Below are positions 23,304 through 56,899 of a stretch of 64,000 bases of DNA, one piece after another. The notes under the pieces are model-generated. The model made no database searches. It saw only the letters and a list, made by a program, of their open reading frames with translations, and was not told the DNA's origin. The DNA is from Siphonodentalium dalli (Eukaryota > Mollusca > Scaphopoda > Gadilida > Siphonodentaliidae). Positions within the stretch are counted from its first letter, which is position 1. Each line of letters starts with the position of its first letter. The stretch is taken from positions 109,635,319 to 109,699,318 of the forward strand of contig CP136066.1 in NCBI GenBank assembly GCA_032622095.1, written 5' to 3'. The position numbers and the translations under genes are program-made.

Positions 23304-24167
23304 GTGGTCGTGGTCTTAAAAGTTATCTAAAAACGTATATTACAAATTAACGTCATGACATAACATTTAAGCTTGTTATTCAATCCCGTTGCCAAATTCA
23401 TGTATACATATGCATGGATACTATGGCAAATATATATGATTAAATCAAACCGAGCATAGGGCATCTATATCCGGGTATTTGGATTCGTATATATCAAGGA
23501 AGGCCACTTATTTATAACTCGATACATGTACATAGTAATGAAAACATATAATTTAACAATAATGAGTTTTTAAGTCTGTTGTATCTCGTATATGCAAACA
23601 TTGTGTTATCAAACAAAATCGATAATGTAGTGTATAGCGATTTCCCGTATGGTTTAATACAATTTTGATTAAAGTTCCTAGATTTTTTTAATACAGTCGT
23701 ATCGTTTTAGTTCAAAAGTTCATACATTTCGCCAAATACGTATATATGCGATATTTTTCTGGAATTTAGTTCAATCTTTCATTGATTAAGTTTGAACATA
23801 AAGTAAAAAGATGATTTCGTAACAGATATAATCGTTACATCATTAGTTGGATTTTATAGAAGCGATATTTCTATTCCGTTTCTGAATTCCAAGTGTATGG
23901 TTAAAAGTGCGACATTCCTGCACTCGGACCCGTTGTCCTCACCGTGCCTGACAGGGACCCATGTCTTTGCACAACATATATTGAATGCATGTTGAAAAAA
24001 CATTTAAATTTCACACCGTGTATTCACTTTTGTATGTATTTATAAAAGGTTGGCTCGTGTTCCACATTAGTATATGGCTGAGAAATAAAGCATGCATTCA
24101 TTCAAAGCGCATGACCCATCGGCCGCGTATACAAAACTGTGTTAACTTCACTAATCCCTAGCACTAT
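23304..24167. other. Upstream flank of the P450 gene
   Basis: An 860-bp AT-rich stretch between the P450 start codon and the satellite. It must contain the P450 promoter unless a non-coding first exon lies further away. I cannot point to a convincing TATA box or initiator. Confidence 0.4.
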
Positions 24168-24620
24168 AGGTTACACTGGTGTAAATAAGGTTCCGAGTGA
24201 CATCTAGCGGATGCGGGAGGAATATATAGGAGAGAATAAAATAGACACTGGGCCCTGATTGGTCAATAGCCTTGTGTGCTTTTCACATAAAAAAATCATC
24301 ACACCTCTTCCCTATGATTTCCCATAGGTAAAATAACCATTGGCACAGGAATTAACCCTTTGTAGTGAAGTTTGAATTTTTTGGTGTGGTCTAAAATATG
24401 ACTGTATTTTTTTATGCGGTTCTGACACTAGTTACGAAAACATAAGATTTAAAGGCGAATTCCCTGCTAGACAGACATGATTTTTTTGTGTAAAAAGTTT
24501 CCCAAAATGTCAATTTTTCAGATTTAAAGAAAACTTTGGACCCAACATTTATATTGCCAACACTATACGCTAAAACGTTAGCACTGAGGCCTATGGAAAA
24601 CATTTACACCAGTGTAACCT
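24168..24620. mobile_element. 453-bp MITE embedded in each satellite monomer
   Basis: The ends AGGTTACACTGGTGTAAAT and ATTTACACCAGTGTAACCT are perfect inverted repeats. The same element recurs at about 25520-25973, 26873-27326, 28233-28686 and 29587-30040. The left border of the whole array coincides with the left end of the MITE: upstream of unit 1 is GCACTAT, whereas later units are preceded by CGCTTT. Confidence 0.85.
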
Positions 24621-27600
24621 AAAGGGAAAAAATAGCTTTTATCATTTTTGATTCCTGGGAGTCACTTTAAAGCATTTTAATGCATTTTACAGAGCCTGGT
24701 CTTTCAGTCCAATGAATATCTCATGCTCGATGTGGCTATTCTTGCTGCTGATGCCTTCTTTCACTTACATCAGCCAAAAAAATAGTAAGATTTTTCATAA
24801 AAAATGCCAATTTTTCAAGGTATTTTCAAAAAAATTCAAGGTGGTAATAGTCACATGATAATGCAAATGACCCATAACATGGGCATGTCAACGACACATA
24901 TATCAATTGTTATAAGAACCTAATTTAACAAGTATTTTGGATTTTATAGCCAGTGATATACAGATATATATCATAAAAGTGTGTCATTTCCACTGGTGGG
25001 TATGGTCATTTGAAGGTTAATAGCACTAAAACTTGGACACATTTAAGAAAATGCTTCAGCAATTCAAAGAGAGCATATCTTTATTCAACTAATTCAATAT
25101 ACACCCACATTCAGTTATCTTGGATCACCCTTGCAGACCTGAAAATGTCATATTTTATTCTTCAATGTGCTGATAAAGTCATGCGCTTGATGCTCAGCTG
25201 ATCAGATCTGGACTCAATGACCTCACATCACCAGAAGTTCTCTCATGGAAAGAATATTGAACAGTCTTCCATAGCTGATCCAAGTTTGCAACACCAGACC
25301 CCTAAAACTGAGTGAAAATGGGGCCTGAACATGACTGGTGGTGGAAAATTGTGCTTTTTTGATGAATAATTTGTTAAAGGGGGTGGGGTTAAATTGTGTG
25401 TGATAAATAAAGAACCACAGATGTGATATTGTTTTTGAACACATTTTTTCCATGGATGGGCAATTCTGAAGAAATGTAGGGAGTTACAATTATTCCGCGA
25501 AAAAGCGGGCTATCGCTTTAGGTTACACTGGTGTAAATAAGGTTCCGAGTGACATCTAGCGGATGCGGGAGGAATATATAGGAGAGAATAAAATAGACAC
25601 TGGGCCCTGATTGGTCAATAGCCTTGTGTGCTTTTCACATAAAAAAATCATCACACCTCTTCCCTATGATTTCCCATAGGTAAAATAACCATTGGCACAG
25701 GAATTAACCCTTTGTAGTGAAGTTTGAATTTTTTGGTGTGGTCTAAAATATGACTGTATTTTTTTATGCGGTTCTGACACTAGTTACGAAAACATAAGAT
25801 TTAAAGGCGAATTCCCTGCTAGACAGACATGATTTTTTTGTGTAAAAAGTTTCCCAAAATGTCAATTTTTCAGATTTAAAGAAAACTTTGGACCCAACAT
25901 TTATATTGCCAACACTATACGCTAAAACGTTAGCACTGAGGCCTATGGAAAACATTTACACCAGTGTAACCTAAAGGGAAAAAATAGCTTTTTATCATTT
26001 TTGATTCCTGGGAGTCACTTTAAAGCATTTTAATGCATTTTACAGAGCCTGGTCTTTCAGTCCAATGAATATCTCATGCTCGATGTGGCTATTCTTGCTG
26101 CTGATGCCTTCTTTCACTTACATCAGCCAAAAAAATAGTAAGATTTTTCATAAAAAATGCCAATTTTTCAAGGTATTTTCAAAAAAATTCAAGGTGGTAA
26201 TAGTCACATGATAATGCAAATGACCCATAACATGGGCATGTCAACGACACATATATCAATTGTTATAAGAACCTAATTTAACAAGTATTTTGGATTTTAT
26301 AGCCAGTGATATACAGATATATATCATAAAAGTGTGTCATTTCCACTGGTGGGTATGGTCATTTGAAGGTTAATAGCACTAAAACTTGGACACATTTAAG
26401 AAAATGCTTCAGCAATTCAAAGAGAGCATATCTTTATTCAACTAATTCAATATACACCCACATTCAGTTATCTTGGATCACCCTTGCAGACCTGAAAATG
26501 TCATATTTTATTCTTCAATGTGCTGATAAAGTCATGCGCTTGATGCTCAGCTGATCAGATCTGGACTCAATGACCTCACATCACCAGAAGTTCTCTCATG
26601 GAAAGAATATTGAACAGTCTTCCATAGCTGATCCAAGTTTGCAACACCAGACCCCTAAAACTGAGTGAAAATGGGGCCTGAACATGACTGGTGGTGGAAA
26701 ATTGTGCTTTTTTGATGAATAATTTGTTAAAGGGGGTGGGGTTAAATTGTGTGTGATAAATAAAGAACCACAGATGTGATATTGTTTTTGAACACATTTT
26801 TTCCATGGATGGGCAATTCTGAAGAAATGTAGGGAGTTACAATTATTCCGCGAAAAAGCGGGCTATCGCTTTAGGTTACACTGGTGTAAATAAGGTTCCG
26901 AGTGACATCTAGCGGATGCGGGAGGAATATATAGGAGAGAATAAAATAGACACTGGGCCCTGATTGGTCAATAGCCTTGTGTGCTTTTCACATAAAAAAA
27001 TCATGCACACCTCTTCCCTATGATTTCCCATAGGTAAAATAACCATTGGCACAGGAATTAACCCTTTGTAGTGAAGTTTGAATTTTTTGGTGTGGTCTAA
27101 AATATGACTGTATTTTTTTATGCGGTTCTGACACTAGTTACGAAAACATAAGATTTAAAGGCGAATTCCCTGCTAGACAGACATGATTTTTTTGTGTAAA
27201 AAGTTTCCCAAAATGTCAATTTTTCAGATTTAAAGAAAACTTTGGACCCAACATTTATATTGCCAACACTATACGCTAAAACGTTAGCACTGAGGCCTAT
27301 GGAAAACATTTACACCAGTGTAACCTAAAGGGAAAAAATAGCTTTTTATCATTTTTGATTCCTGGGAGTCACTTTAAAGCATTTTAATGCATTTTACAGA
27401 GCCTGGTCTTTCAGTCCAATGAATATCTCATGCTCGATGTGGCTATTCTTGCTGCTGATGCCTTCTTTCACTTACATCAGCCAAAAAAATAGTAAGATTT
27501 TTTCATAAAAAATGCCAATTTTTCAAGGTATTTTCAAAAAAAATTCAAGGTGGTAATAGTCACATGATAATGCAAATGACCCATAACATGGGCATGTCAA

Positions 27601-30489
27601 CGACACATATATCAATTGTTATAAGAACCTAATTTAACAAGTATTTTGGATTTTATAGCCAGTGATATACAGATATATATCATAAAAGTGTGTCATTTCC
27701 ACTGGTGGGTATGGTCATTTGAAGGTTAATAGCACTAAAACTTGGACACATTTAAGAAAATGCCTTCAGCAATTCAAAGAGAGCATATCTTTATTCAACT
27801 AATTCAATATACACCCACATTCAGTTATCTTGGATCACCCTTGCCAGACCTGAAAATGTCATATTTTATTCTTCAATGTGCTGATAAAGTCATGCGCCTT
27901 GATGCTCAGCTGATCAGATCTGGACTCAATGACCTCACATCACCAGAAGTTCTCTCATGGAAAGAATATTGAACAGTCTTCCATAGCTGATCCAAGTTTG
28001 CAACACAGACCCCTAAAACTGAGTGAAAATGGGGCCTGAACATGACTGGTGGTGGAAAATTGTGCTTTTTTGATGAATAATTTGTTAAAGGGGGTGGGGT
28101 TAAATTGTGTGTGATAAATAAAGAACCACAGATGTGATATTGTTTTTGAACACATTTTTTCCATGGATGGGCAATTTCTGAAGAAATGTAGGGAGTTACA
28201 ATTATTCCGCGAAAAAAGCGGGCTATCGCTTTAGGTTACACTGGTGTAAATAAGGTTCCGAGTGACATCTAGCGGATGCGGGAGGAATATATAGGAGAGA
28301 ATAAAATAGACACTGGGCCCTGATTGGTCAATAGCCTTGTGTGCTTTTCACATAACAAAATCATCACACCTCTTCCCTATGATTTCCCATAGGTAAAATA
28401 ACCATTGGCACAGGAATTAACCCTTTGTAGTGAAGTTTGAATTTTTTGGTGTGGTCTAAAATATGACTGTATTTTTTTATGCGGTTCTGACACTAGTTAC
28501 GAAAACATAAGATTTAAAGGCGAATTCCCTGCTAGACAGACATGATTTTTTTGTGTAAAAAGTTTCCCAAAATGTCAATTTTTCAGATTTAAAGAAAACT
28601 TTGGACCCAACATTTATATTGCCAACACTATACGCTAAAACGTTAGCACTGAGGCCTATGGAAAACATTTACACCAGTGTAACCTAAAGGGAAAAAATAG
28701 CTTTTTATCATTTTTGATTCCTGGGAGTCACTTTAAAGCATTTTAATGCATTTTACAGAGCCTGGTCTTTCAGTCCAATGAATATCTCATGCTCGATGTG
28801 GCTATTCTTGCTGCTGATGCCTTCTTTCACTTACATCAGCCAAAAAAATAGTAAGATTTTTCATAAAAAATGCCAATTTTTCAAGGTATTTTCAAAAAAA
28901 TTCAAGGTGGTAATAGTCACATGATAATGCAAATGACCCATAACATGGGCATGTCAACGACACATATATCAATTGTTATAAGAACCTAATTTAACAAGTA
29001 TTTTGGATTTTATAGCCAGTGATATACAGATATATATCATAAAAGTGTGTCATTTCCACTGGTGGGTATGGTCATTTGAAGGTTAATAGCACTAAAACTT
29101 GGACACATTTAAGAAAATGCTTCAGCAATTCAAAGAGAGCATATCTTTATTCAACTAATTCAATATACACCCACATTCAGTTATCTTGGATCACCCTTGC
29201 AGACCTGAAAATGTCATATTTTATTCTTCAATGTGCTGATAAAGTCATGCGCTTGATGCTCAGCTGATCAGATCTGGACTCAATGACCTCACATCACCAG
29301 AAGTTCTCTCATGGAAAGAATATTGAACAGTCTTCCATAGCTGATCCAAGTTTGCAACACCAGACCCCTAAAACTGAGTGAAAATGGGGCCTGAACATGA
29401 CTGGTGGTGGAAAATTGTGCTTTTTTGATGAATAATTTGTTAAAGGGGGTGGGGTTAAATTGTGTGTGATAAATAAAGAACCACAGATGTGATATTGTTT
29501 TTGAACACATTTTTTCCATGGATGGGGCAATTCTGAAGAAATGTAGGGAGTTACAATTATTCCGCGAAAAAGCGGGCTATCGCTTTAGGTTACACTGGTG
29601 TAAATAAGGTTCCGAGTGACATCTAGCGGATGCGGGAGGAATATATAGGAGAGAATAAAATAGACACTGGGCCCTGATTGGTCAATAGCCTTGTGTGCTT
29701 TTCACATAAAAAAATCATCACACCTCTTCCCTATGATTTCCCATAGGTAAAATAACCATTGGCACAGGAATTAACCCTTTGTAGTGAAGTTTGAATTTTT
29801 TGGTGTGGTCTAAAATATGACTGTATTTTTTTATGCGGTTCTGACACTAGTTACGAAAACATAAGATTTAAAGGCGAATTCCCTGCTAGACAGACATGAT
29901 TTTTTTGTGTAAAAAGTTTCCCAAAATGTCAATTTTTCAGATTTAAAGAAAACTTTGGACCCAACATTTATATTGCCAACACTATACGCTAAAACGTTAG
30001 CACTGAGGCCTATGGAAAACATTTACACCAGTGTAACCTAAAGGGAAAAAATAGCTTTTTATCATTTTTGATTCCTGGGAGTCACTTTAAAGCATTTTAA
30101 TGCATTTTACAGAGCCTGGTCTTTCAGTCCAATGAATATCTCATGCTCGATGTGGCTATTCTTGCTGCTGATGCCTTCTTTCACTTACATCAGCCAAAAA
30201 AAATAGTAAGATTTTTCATAAAAAATGCCAATTTTTCAAGGTATTTTCAAAAAAATTCAAGGTGGTAAATAGTCACATGATAATGCAAATGACCATAACA
30301 TGGGCATGTCAACGACACATATATCAATTGTTATAAGAACCTAATTTAACAAGTATTTTTGGATTTTATAGCCAGTGATATACAGATATATATCATAAAA
30401 GTGTGTCATTTCCACTGGTGGGTATGGTCATATTGAAGGTTAATAGCACTAAAACTTGGACACATTTAAGAAAATGCTTCAGCAATTCA
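24168..30489 (+). repeat. 1.35-kb tandem satellite, 4.7 units, ending at an assembly gap
   Basis: Units start at 24168, 25520, 26873, 28233 and 29587 (periods 1352, 1353, 1360, 1354). They are nearly identical, differing mostly by one-base insertions or deletions in runs. Each starts with a 453-bp inverted-repeat element (see next entry) followed by about 900 bp of unique filler. Repeated 63- and 76-codon frames occur in every unit but have no family motif. The array runs into the gap, so total copy number is unknown. Confidence 0.96.
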
Positions 30490-30589
30490 NNNNNNNNNNN
30501 NNNNNNNNNNNNNNNNNNNNNNNNNNNNNNNNNNNNNNNNNNNNNNNNNNNNNNNNNNNNNNNNNNNNNNNNNNNNNNNNNNNNNNNNN
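30490..30589. other. Assembly gap of 100 N
   Basis: Exactly 100 N, the conventional size for a gap of unknown length. It breaks the satellite inside its fifth unit, so the array probably collapsed here in assembly. Confidence 0.99.
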
Positions 30590-31165
30590 ACTTGTATAAA
30601 GGCACTAATTCTTATCATTGAGAAATGTTTGCTTATAATCTACATTAAAATACAACTATATAATTCCTAGATCACTTTGTGAGAGATAAAACTAATTTTA
30701 CTACATTAATTCATTACACGACCTACATGTACTTGTATAAAGGCACTAATTCTTGTCATTGAAATCTGTTTGCTTAGAGAAAAAAATTTATAAGCTGTAT
30801 CACGTTCAGCCATTTTCGTTTCAGTGTTGATATTTAGTCCTCAATGGACGCATTCAAGATAAGGCAATAAAAATAAGTTACTAGATTATCTTCAGAATTC
30901 GGTGAATCCAAGATGCAGACAGATGAATTTAATTTCTCAACTTATATTTCATAAATAATGCCAAAGAAAAAGAAATGTCATTGTGATTTCTCCACTAACT
31001 CTATTTTAACCCCCCCCCCCCCCCCCCCTCCGTACCCTACAGTTTTCTTTTTCATGACTTTCAAGAAAATCTTTTGAATTTTTTGGTAAAAGTTTTCTTT
31101 TCATAAAAAACAAAAAAAACACTTTTCATTGTCTCAGAATAAACTACACAAAAGCCATAAAAAAT
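30590..31165. repeat. Copy 1 of a duplicated block with ~142-bp subunits
   Basis: Subunits begin ACTTGTATAAAGGCACTAAT and contain CTACATTAATTCATTACA. The block then runs through ATAAGCTGTATCACGTTCAG, a poly-C tract (31011-31028) and TTTTCTTTTTCATGACTTTC. The same order appears at 32850-33040 plus 34518-34920, where a 1.47-kb element splits it. This copy keeps the empty sites for two insertions (30706-30709 and 30772-30779). Confidence 0.85.
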
Positions 31166-31239
31166 ACACTATTTTGTTTTATAGTGAATTTTCTATGCAT
31201 TTATTTCATATGGTTTTCAGGACACAAAAAACTATTCCA

Positions 31240-31517
31240 TTAACTTTTCAACGACAAATTGATATTCGTTGGTAGACCACTGCAGCTTCCTGAAATTTTG
31301 CGAAAACCCTGTGCCAATTATATATGTGAGTCTCCCATAGGGAGCCTCGCATATATAAGAGAATACATTGGCCTAACAATATTTATCTTGACCGTGTAAG
31401 CCAGTGCATTCTCTTATATAGACGAGGATCCCTTTGGGAGACTTGCATTTATAAGAGAATATCTGGCACAGGATATTTAATGCTGCACCAGTGCAGCTCC
31501 AGTCATGAAAGGGTTAA
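31240..31517. mobile_element. TTAA-flanked palindromic MITE, 'CATGA' type
   Basis: TTAA at both ends; the right end reads GCTCCAGTCATGAAAGGG-TTAA. Inside are CCTGTGCCAATTATATATG and CTCTTATATA hairpin segments around 31310-31470, a diverged form of the shared hairpin core. The left end is degraded. Confidence 0.55.
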
Positions 31518-31689
31518 ATTAAATTTGTTATGTTGTTGTTGTAACTGGAGGTCAGGAACCCTGAAAACATCTTTAAAGTCTGTATTTAAGAATGTATTTA
31601 TCAATCTGTTTTGAACCTTGAATTGTGAAAAAAAGCAACAAATTACTAGGTTTAACCCTTTCTTTACTAAATTGATTCTCCCATTCAGT

Positions 31690-31930
31690 TATACAATTGT
31701 ACATTGGAATGGTCTACTATTCATCTGGAGAGGTGTTCAGGAGATATAAGCAGATGACGGACAAACAGAAATATAGTACAAGTGTAGAACAATTTCTATT
31801 CATTGGAGAGAAATATTGTCAGATAATAAGTTCATCAATCGGCTATGGCCATTTGTTGAACTTGTTACCTGAACATTTCCTAAGAGAACTACTCATCAAT
31901 GAAAGGGTTAATTTGATGCTTGAAGATTAA
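31690..31930. repeat. Dispersed repeat with sister copy near 46.05 kb
   Basis: TTGGAATGGTCTACTATTCAT, GGTGTTCAGGA and AAGCAGATGAC match 46055-46200 and 46543-46575. The copy here is uninterrupted at GAACATTTCCTAAGAGAACT, while the 46-kb copy has a hAT-like insertion at that point. The 77-codon frame within it is not otherwise supported. Confidence 0.6.
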
Positions 31931-31938
31931 ATACTACC

Positions 31939-32334
31939 TTAACACTTTCATGATGGGAGCTATGCTGATGCAGTATTAATGATCCTGTGCCAGTGCATTA
32001 TAGATGCGAGTCTCCCATAAGGAGTCTCACATACAGTAATGCGCTAAATAATTGACTCCTTAACCACAGCAGAATTATGGGTAACTTTTCAGTATTTACT
32101 GAGAGCTTTCTGATGAATGGCAACAAACCATATTTCCGGCTAAATCCTGAAAAGTTACCCATAATTTTTCTGTGGTTAAGGAGCACTGGCTTACAAGGTC
32201 ATGGTAAATATTGTTAGGCTAATGTATTCTCTTATATATGTGAGGCTTCCTATGGGAGACTCGCATATATAAGCGAATGCATTGGCACAGGGTTTTCGCA
32301 AAATTTCAGGAAGCTCCAGTCATGGAAAGATTAA
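31939..32334. mobile_element. TTAA-flanked palindromic MITE containing a nested foldback
   Basis: TTAA copies at 31939 and 32331. The ends TTAACACTTTCATGATGGGA and GCTCCAGTCATGGAAAGATTAA are imperfect inverted repeats. The central hairpin core is split by a mariner-like foldback at about 32034-32183. Confidence 0.7.
32034..32183. mobile_element. Truncated mariner-like foldback MITE
   Basis: It starts at TA|CAGTAATGCGCTAAATAA, the same left end as the foldbacks at 35083, 36916, 45756 and 55845. It carries TTAACCACAGCAGAATTATGG and its inverse. The right end is lost at GGTTAAGGAG. Confidence 0.7.
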
Positions 32335-32434
32335 TGTAAGCATGTCACAAATACAGCCTGTTTAAAATCTACATTAAAATACAACTAAATAATTCCTAGC
32401 CCACTTTGTGAGCGATAAAACTAATGTTACTACA

Positions 32435-32835
32435 TTAACCCTTTGAGTGCCAGGGGCCGATCTCATCGCCCCGAATTTACGGTCTGTAAAATTGGCCCTA
32501 AAAAAACAAATTGCTATAGCGAATTTAAAAACATACTGGATAAAACCTTAGTTTTAGGGGCATGTTATAACTCAAAACTATCACCAAGTATTCATAGTAA
32601 TAATTTGATGTCCATGAAAAATGTAAGATTCTCTGGCACTAAACCTACAAAATAAGTCAAATATAAGAAATAATCATTAAAATTGTAAAAAATAACAAGT
32701 GATGAAAAATGTTAGGCCAATGCATTCTCTTATATATGCGAGGCGACCTATGGTCGACTCGCATATATAAGAGAATGCATTGGCACAGGGTATATGGGTT
32801 GATACAAAAATCGGACCTTGCACTCAAAGGGTTAA
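32435..32835. mobile_element. TTAA-flanked palindromic MITE, 'GAGTGCC' type
   Basis: TTAA|CCCTTTGAGTGCCAGG and the inverse TTGCACTCAAAGGG|TTAA border 400 bp with a near-perfect ~70-bp hairpin at 32715-32784 (arms GCCAATGCATTCTCTTATAT and inverse). Empty sites CTACATTAATTCATTACA at 30702 and 32963 have a single TTAA, proving TTAA duplication. CCCTTTG ends with TTAA are piggyBac-like; no transposase is seen. Confidence 0.85.
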
Positions 32836-32849
32836 TTCATTACATGACC

Positions 32850-33822
32850 AACTTGTATAAAGGCACTAATTCTTATCATTGAGAAATGTTTGCTTATAAT
32901 CTACATTAAAATACAACTAAATAATTCCTAGATCACTTTGTGACAGATAAAACTAATTTGACTACATTAATTCATTACACGACCTACATGTACTTGTATA
33001 AAGGCACTAATTCTTGTCATTGAAATCTGTTTGCTTAGAGCAGGGTTTCCGCCAGGGGGAAATTAATGAGTCCGTATTGGGGAAACACATAACGCGACGG
33101 GACGACCATGGTTCGTCTTGTCGGAAGAAAATTTTGTTATTTGACACTGAAAAGTAGCCATTTCCTTGCGCCTGAGTGTCCCACAAAGCAATCCAAAGCT
33201 AAGTATATTATGCAAGTCGATCATTTCCGTGGGTGCATTAATTCTGTTGATGGTATCCAAATAATTAGTCATGTAATTACGTATACGTAAGACTGCCGTC
33301 TGATTGAAGACTATATAAATGAACGAGCTACGAGTTACAGTGTTTACAAATTTATAACCTACAATAAGATTCCAACAGGTATAATGAATCTAAACACTAA
33401 AAAGCATCTACGCATCGACCAATAATACCTAGCAAGGAGAATTGAATAAAGTATTTTTTAGAATTTCAAGTAGCGTCAGCGAAAATGAAACTGACAGGAT
33501 TATATATTCTGTCAATCTTAAAACTATTTGTGCCCTGTGACGTCATACTGCAGGGTTTGTCTGCAGGAGATATTTATAGCGGTGAAATACGAATGGTAGC
33601 GAAATCTTTCATTCGGAGCACGTAGTTTGTTCAACAGTCTGTATTAGTCCAGCAACAGTTGACAACCGCAGCTTATAGAACAGAGTTTTAGCCAACGTGT
33701 TATAAAATATAATTGAGTTTTTAGCGGGAAATGTGAACATGTGCATCGTTGATTGTGCTTGGGGACCCAGGCGGGACAACGAAACTATTATTGACCGTAC
33801 TTTGACATCTCCATATTTGGGG

Positions 33823-33857
<35 letters not shown>

Positions 33858-34748
33858 ATGTGTTCGTGTTTATCCTCCATGCATGTAATACGGCTCAAAT
33901 GAATGGTGTTGTCACTATGAATTCCCGCTATAAAGACTGATTTGGGGACAGGGTCCGTATTATTGTGAAATAAATCACGTTGGGATTTTGTTGAGTATGC
34001 ATGGCAATATATGCATAATAATCAACACACGTAGAGAATCACATGTATTTTTCAGGAACTTCACTAACATCGAACTCAAAACAAATGATAATACAGCAAT
34101 AAGATAAAATGATCAACATTGAGTAGTTTCATCCACGAAAATCACGTGCATAAAAATGTCCCGACTCAGCAATTGGGTGTTCTTTGATCGAATTATGTAA
34201 TCGTACGATAGCACGGGGGTCTTCGAGCCTGAGTAGTTTCATCCATGGAATCCCGTGCACAAAAATATCCGCATTCAACAGTCCGGCATTCTTTGAAGTT
34301 ACCGCGACATGTATTAAGCTGTATCTAATGTCGCTATTTGACCCGCTTTTTTTACCATTATTCTGTTTAACCCCCGGACTCCCGTTGCAGCCGGATTTCT
34401 TTTACGACATATTGCTACTGACTTTTGGTACATGTATGAATCAATCAGATCGTCTGCGAGGGGAATGGGTCCGTGGGACGGACCCGCAGCCGGCCTGGCG
34501 GAAACCCTGGCTTAGAGAAAAAAATTTATAAGCTGTATCACGTTCAGCCATTTTCGTTTCAGTGTTGATATTTAGTCCTCAATGGACGCATTCAAGATAA
34601 GGCAATAAAAATAAGTTACTAGATTATCTTCAGAATTCGGTGAATCCAAGATGCAGACAGATGAATTTAATTTCTCAACTTATATTTCATAAATAATGCC
34701 AAAGAAAAAGAAATGTCATTGTGGTTTCTCCACTAACTCTATTTTAAT

Positions 34749-34780
<32 letters not shown>

Positions 34781-34920
34781 ACCCTACAGTTTTCTTTTTC
34801 ATGACTTTCAAGAAAATCTTTTGAATTTTTTGGTAAAAGTTTTCTTTTCATAAAAAAAAAAAAAAAAACTTTTCATTGTCTCAGAATAAACTACACAAAA
34901 GCCATAAAAAATATGTCCAA
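32850..34920. repeat. Copy 2 of the duplicated block, split by a hAT-like element
   Basis: 32850-33040 and 34518-34920 together reproduce 30590-31140, including the poly-C tract (34749-34775, longer than in copy 1). Confidence 0.85.
33041..34509. mobile_element. 1.47-kb non-autonomous hAT-like element
   Basis: The ends CAGGGTTTCCGCCAGG and CCTGGCGGAAACCCTG are perfect inverses, with 8-bp GCTTAGAG on both sides (33033-33040 and 34510-34517). The unoccupied site TTTGCTTAGAGAAAAAA exists at 30770. A G35 tract lies at about 33823-33857. Frames of 69 and 115 codons inside show no transposase motif. Confidence 0.93.
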
Positions 34921-35082
34921 AAAATACAATTTTAAGTCGACCAACCAACCGTAATTTTTTCGAACTTGTAACCCCCACCAGACATATAATTTTCTTTGGT
35001 CTAAAATACGCTGCCCAGAAAAGTATTTTTTTCTCTGGATATGTCATGTCTGCACAATACCATAAGTTTTAGCATTAACTTA

Positions 35083-35260
35083 CAGTAATGCTCTAAGTAA
35101 TCGACTTCTTAACCACAGCAGAATTATGGGTAACTTTTCAGGATTTAGTCGGAAATATGGTGTTAGTTTGATTTAAACAAGCCATATTTCCGACTAAATC
35201 CTGAAAAGTTACCCATAATTCTGCTGTGGTTAAGAAGTCGATTACTTAAGAGCATTACTG
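35083..35260. mobile_element. 178-bp mariner-like foldback MITE
   Basis: TA-flanked near-perfect palindrome with ends CAGTAATGCTCTAAGTAATC and inverse, and arms carrying TTAACCACAGCAGAATTATG. The loop is GTTAGTTTGATTTAAACAAG-like. TA duplication and a CAGT end suggest Tc1/mariner mobilisation. Confidence 0.85.
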
Positions 35261-35437
35261 TACTTGATAGCACTGCTCATACAAGTTACAGTTACTTTTC
35301 CCGACAATTTGACCCAAATGCAATGAATAATAATTATGCTTCATATCTCGAGTTCAAATTTGACAGAAAATCAGAAAAAATTGTTGATGATAATCTAGAA
35401 ACTATTTTTTATTATTATGGCCTCAACATGAGATTTA

Positions 35438-56694
<21,257 letters not shown>

Positions 56695-56899
56695 CTGAAA
56701 CAATAAGAACACTCATAATTAAGGACTCACATGATGTTTGCATTATCTTCAGTCGAAAAATGTATCTGCCATCATTCAAATCGGCAGAGAAATTTCATAA
56801 ATATATCTCACATCTGATTTTGAATTTGCTACATTTTTATGACTTACTTTAAATATTTGTTCCACTCAGTTCCACTGTTTAAAAAATATTATTATCCAT

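Noticed and set aside
24412-30022. Repeated frames of 63 and 76 codons in each satellite unit
   Set aside because: They recur because the DNA is tandemly repeated. The 63-codon frame lies inside the non-coding MITE, there is no family motif, and unit 3 breaks the plus-strand frame by single-base indels.
30590-33040. Possible CRISPR-like array of short repeats
   Set aside because: Repeats are ~142 bp, adjacent and without unique spacers; the setting is a eukaryotic nuclear genome.
33823-33857. Long G run as a telomere-like or regulatory G-quadruplex site
   Set aside because: It is a plain homopolymer inside a transposon, with similar C runs at 31011, 34749 and 60571; length is probably unreliable in the assembly.
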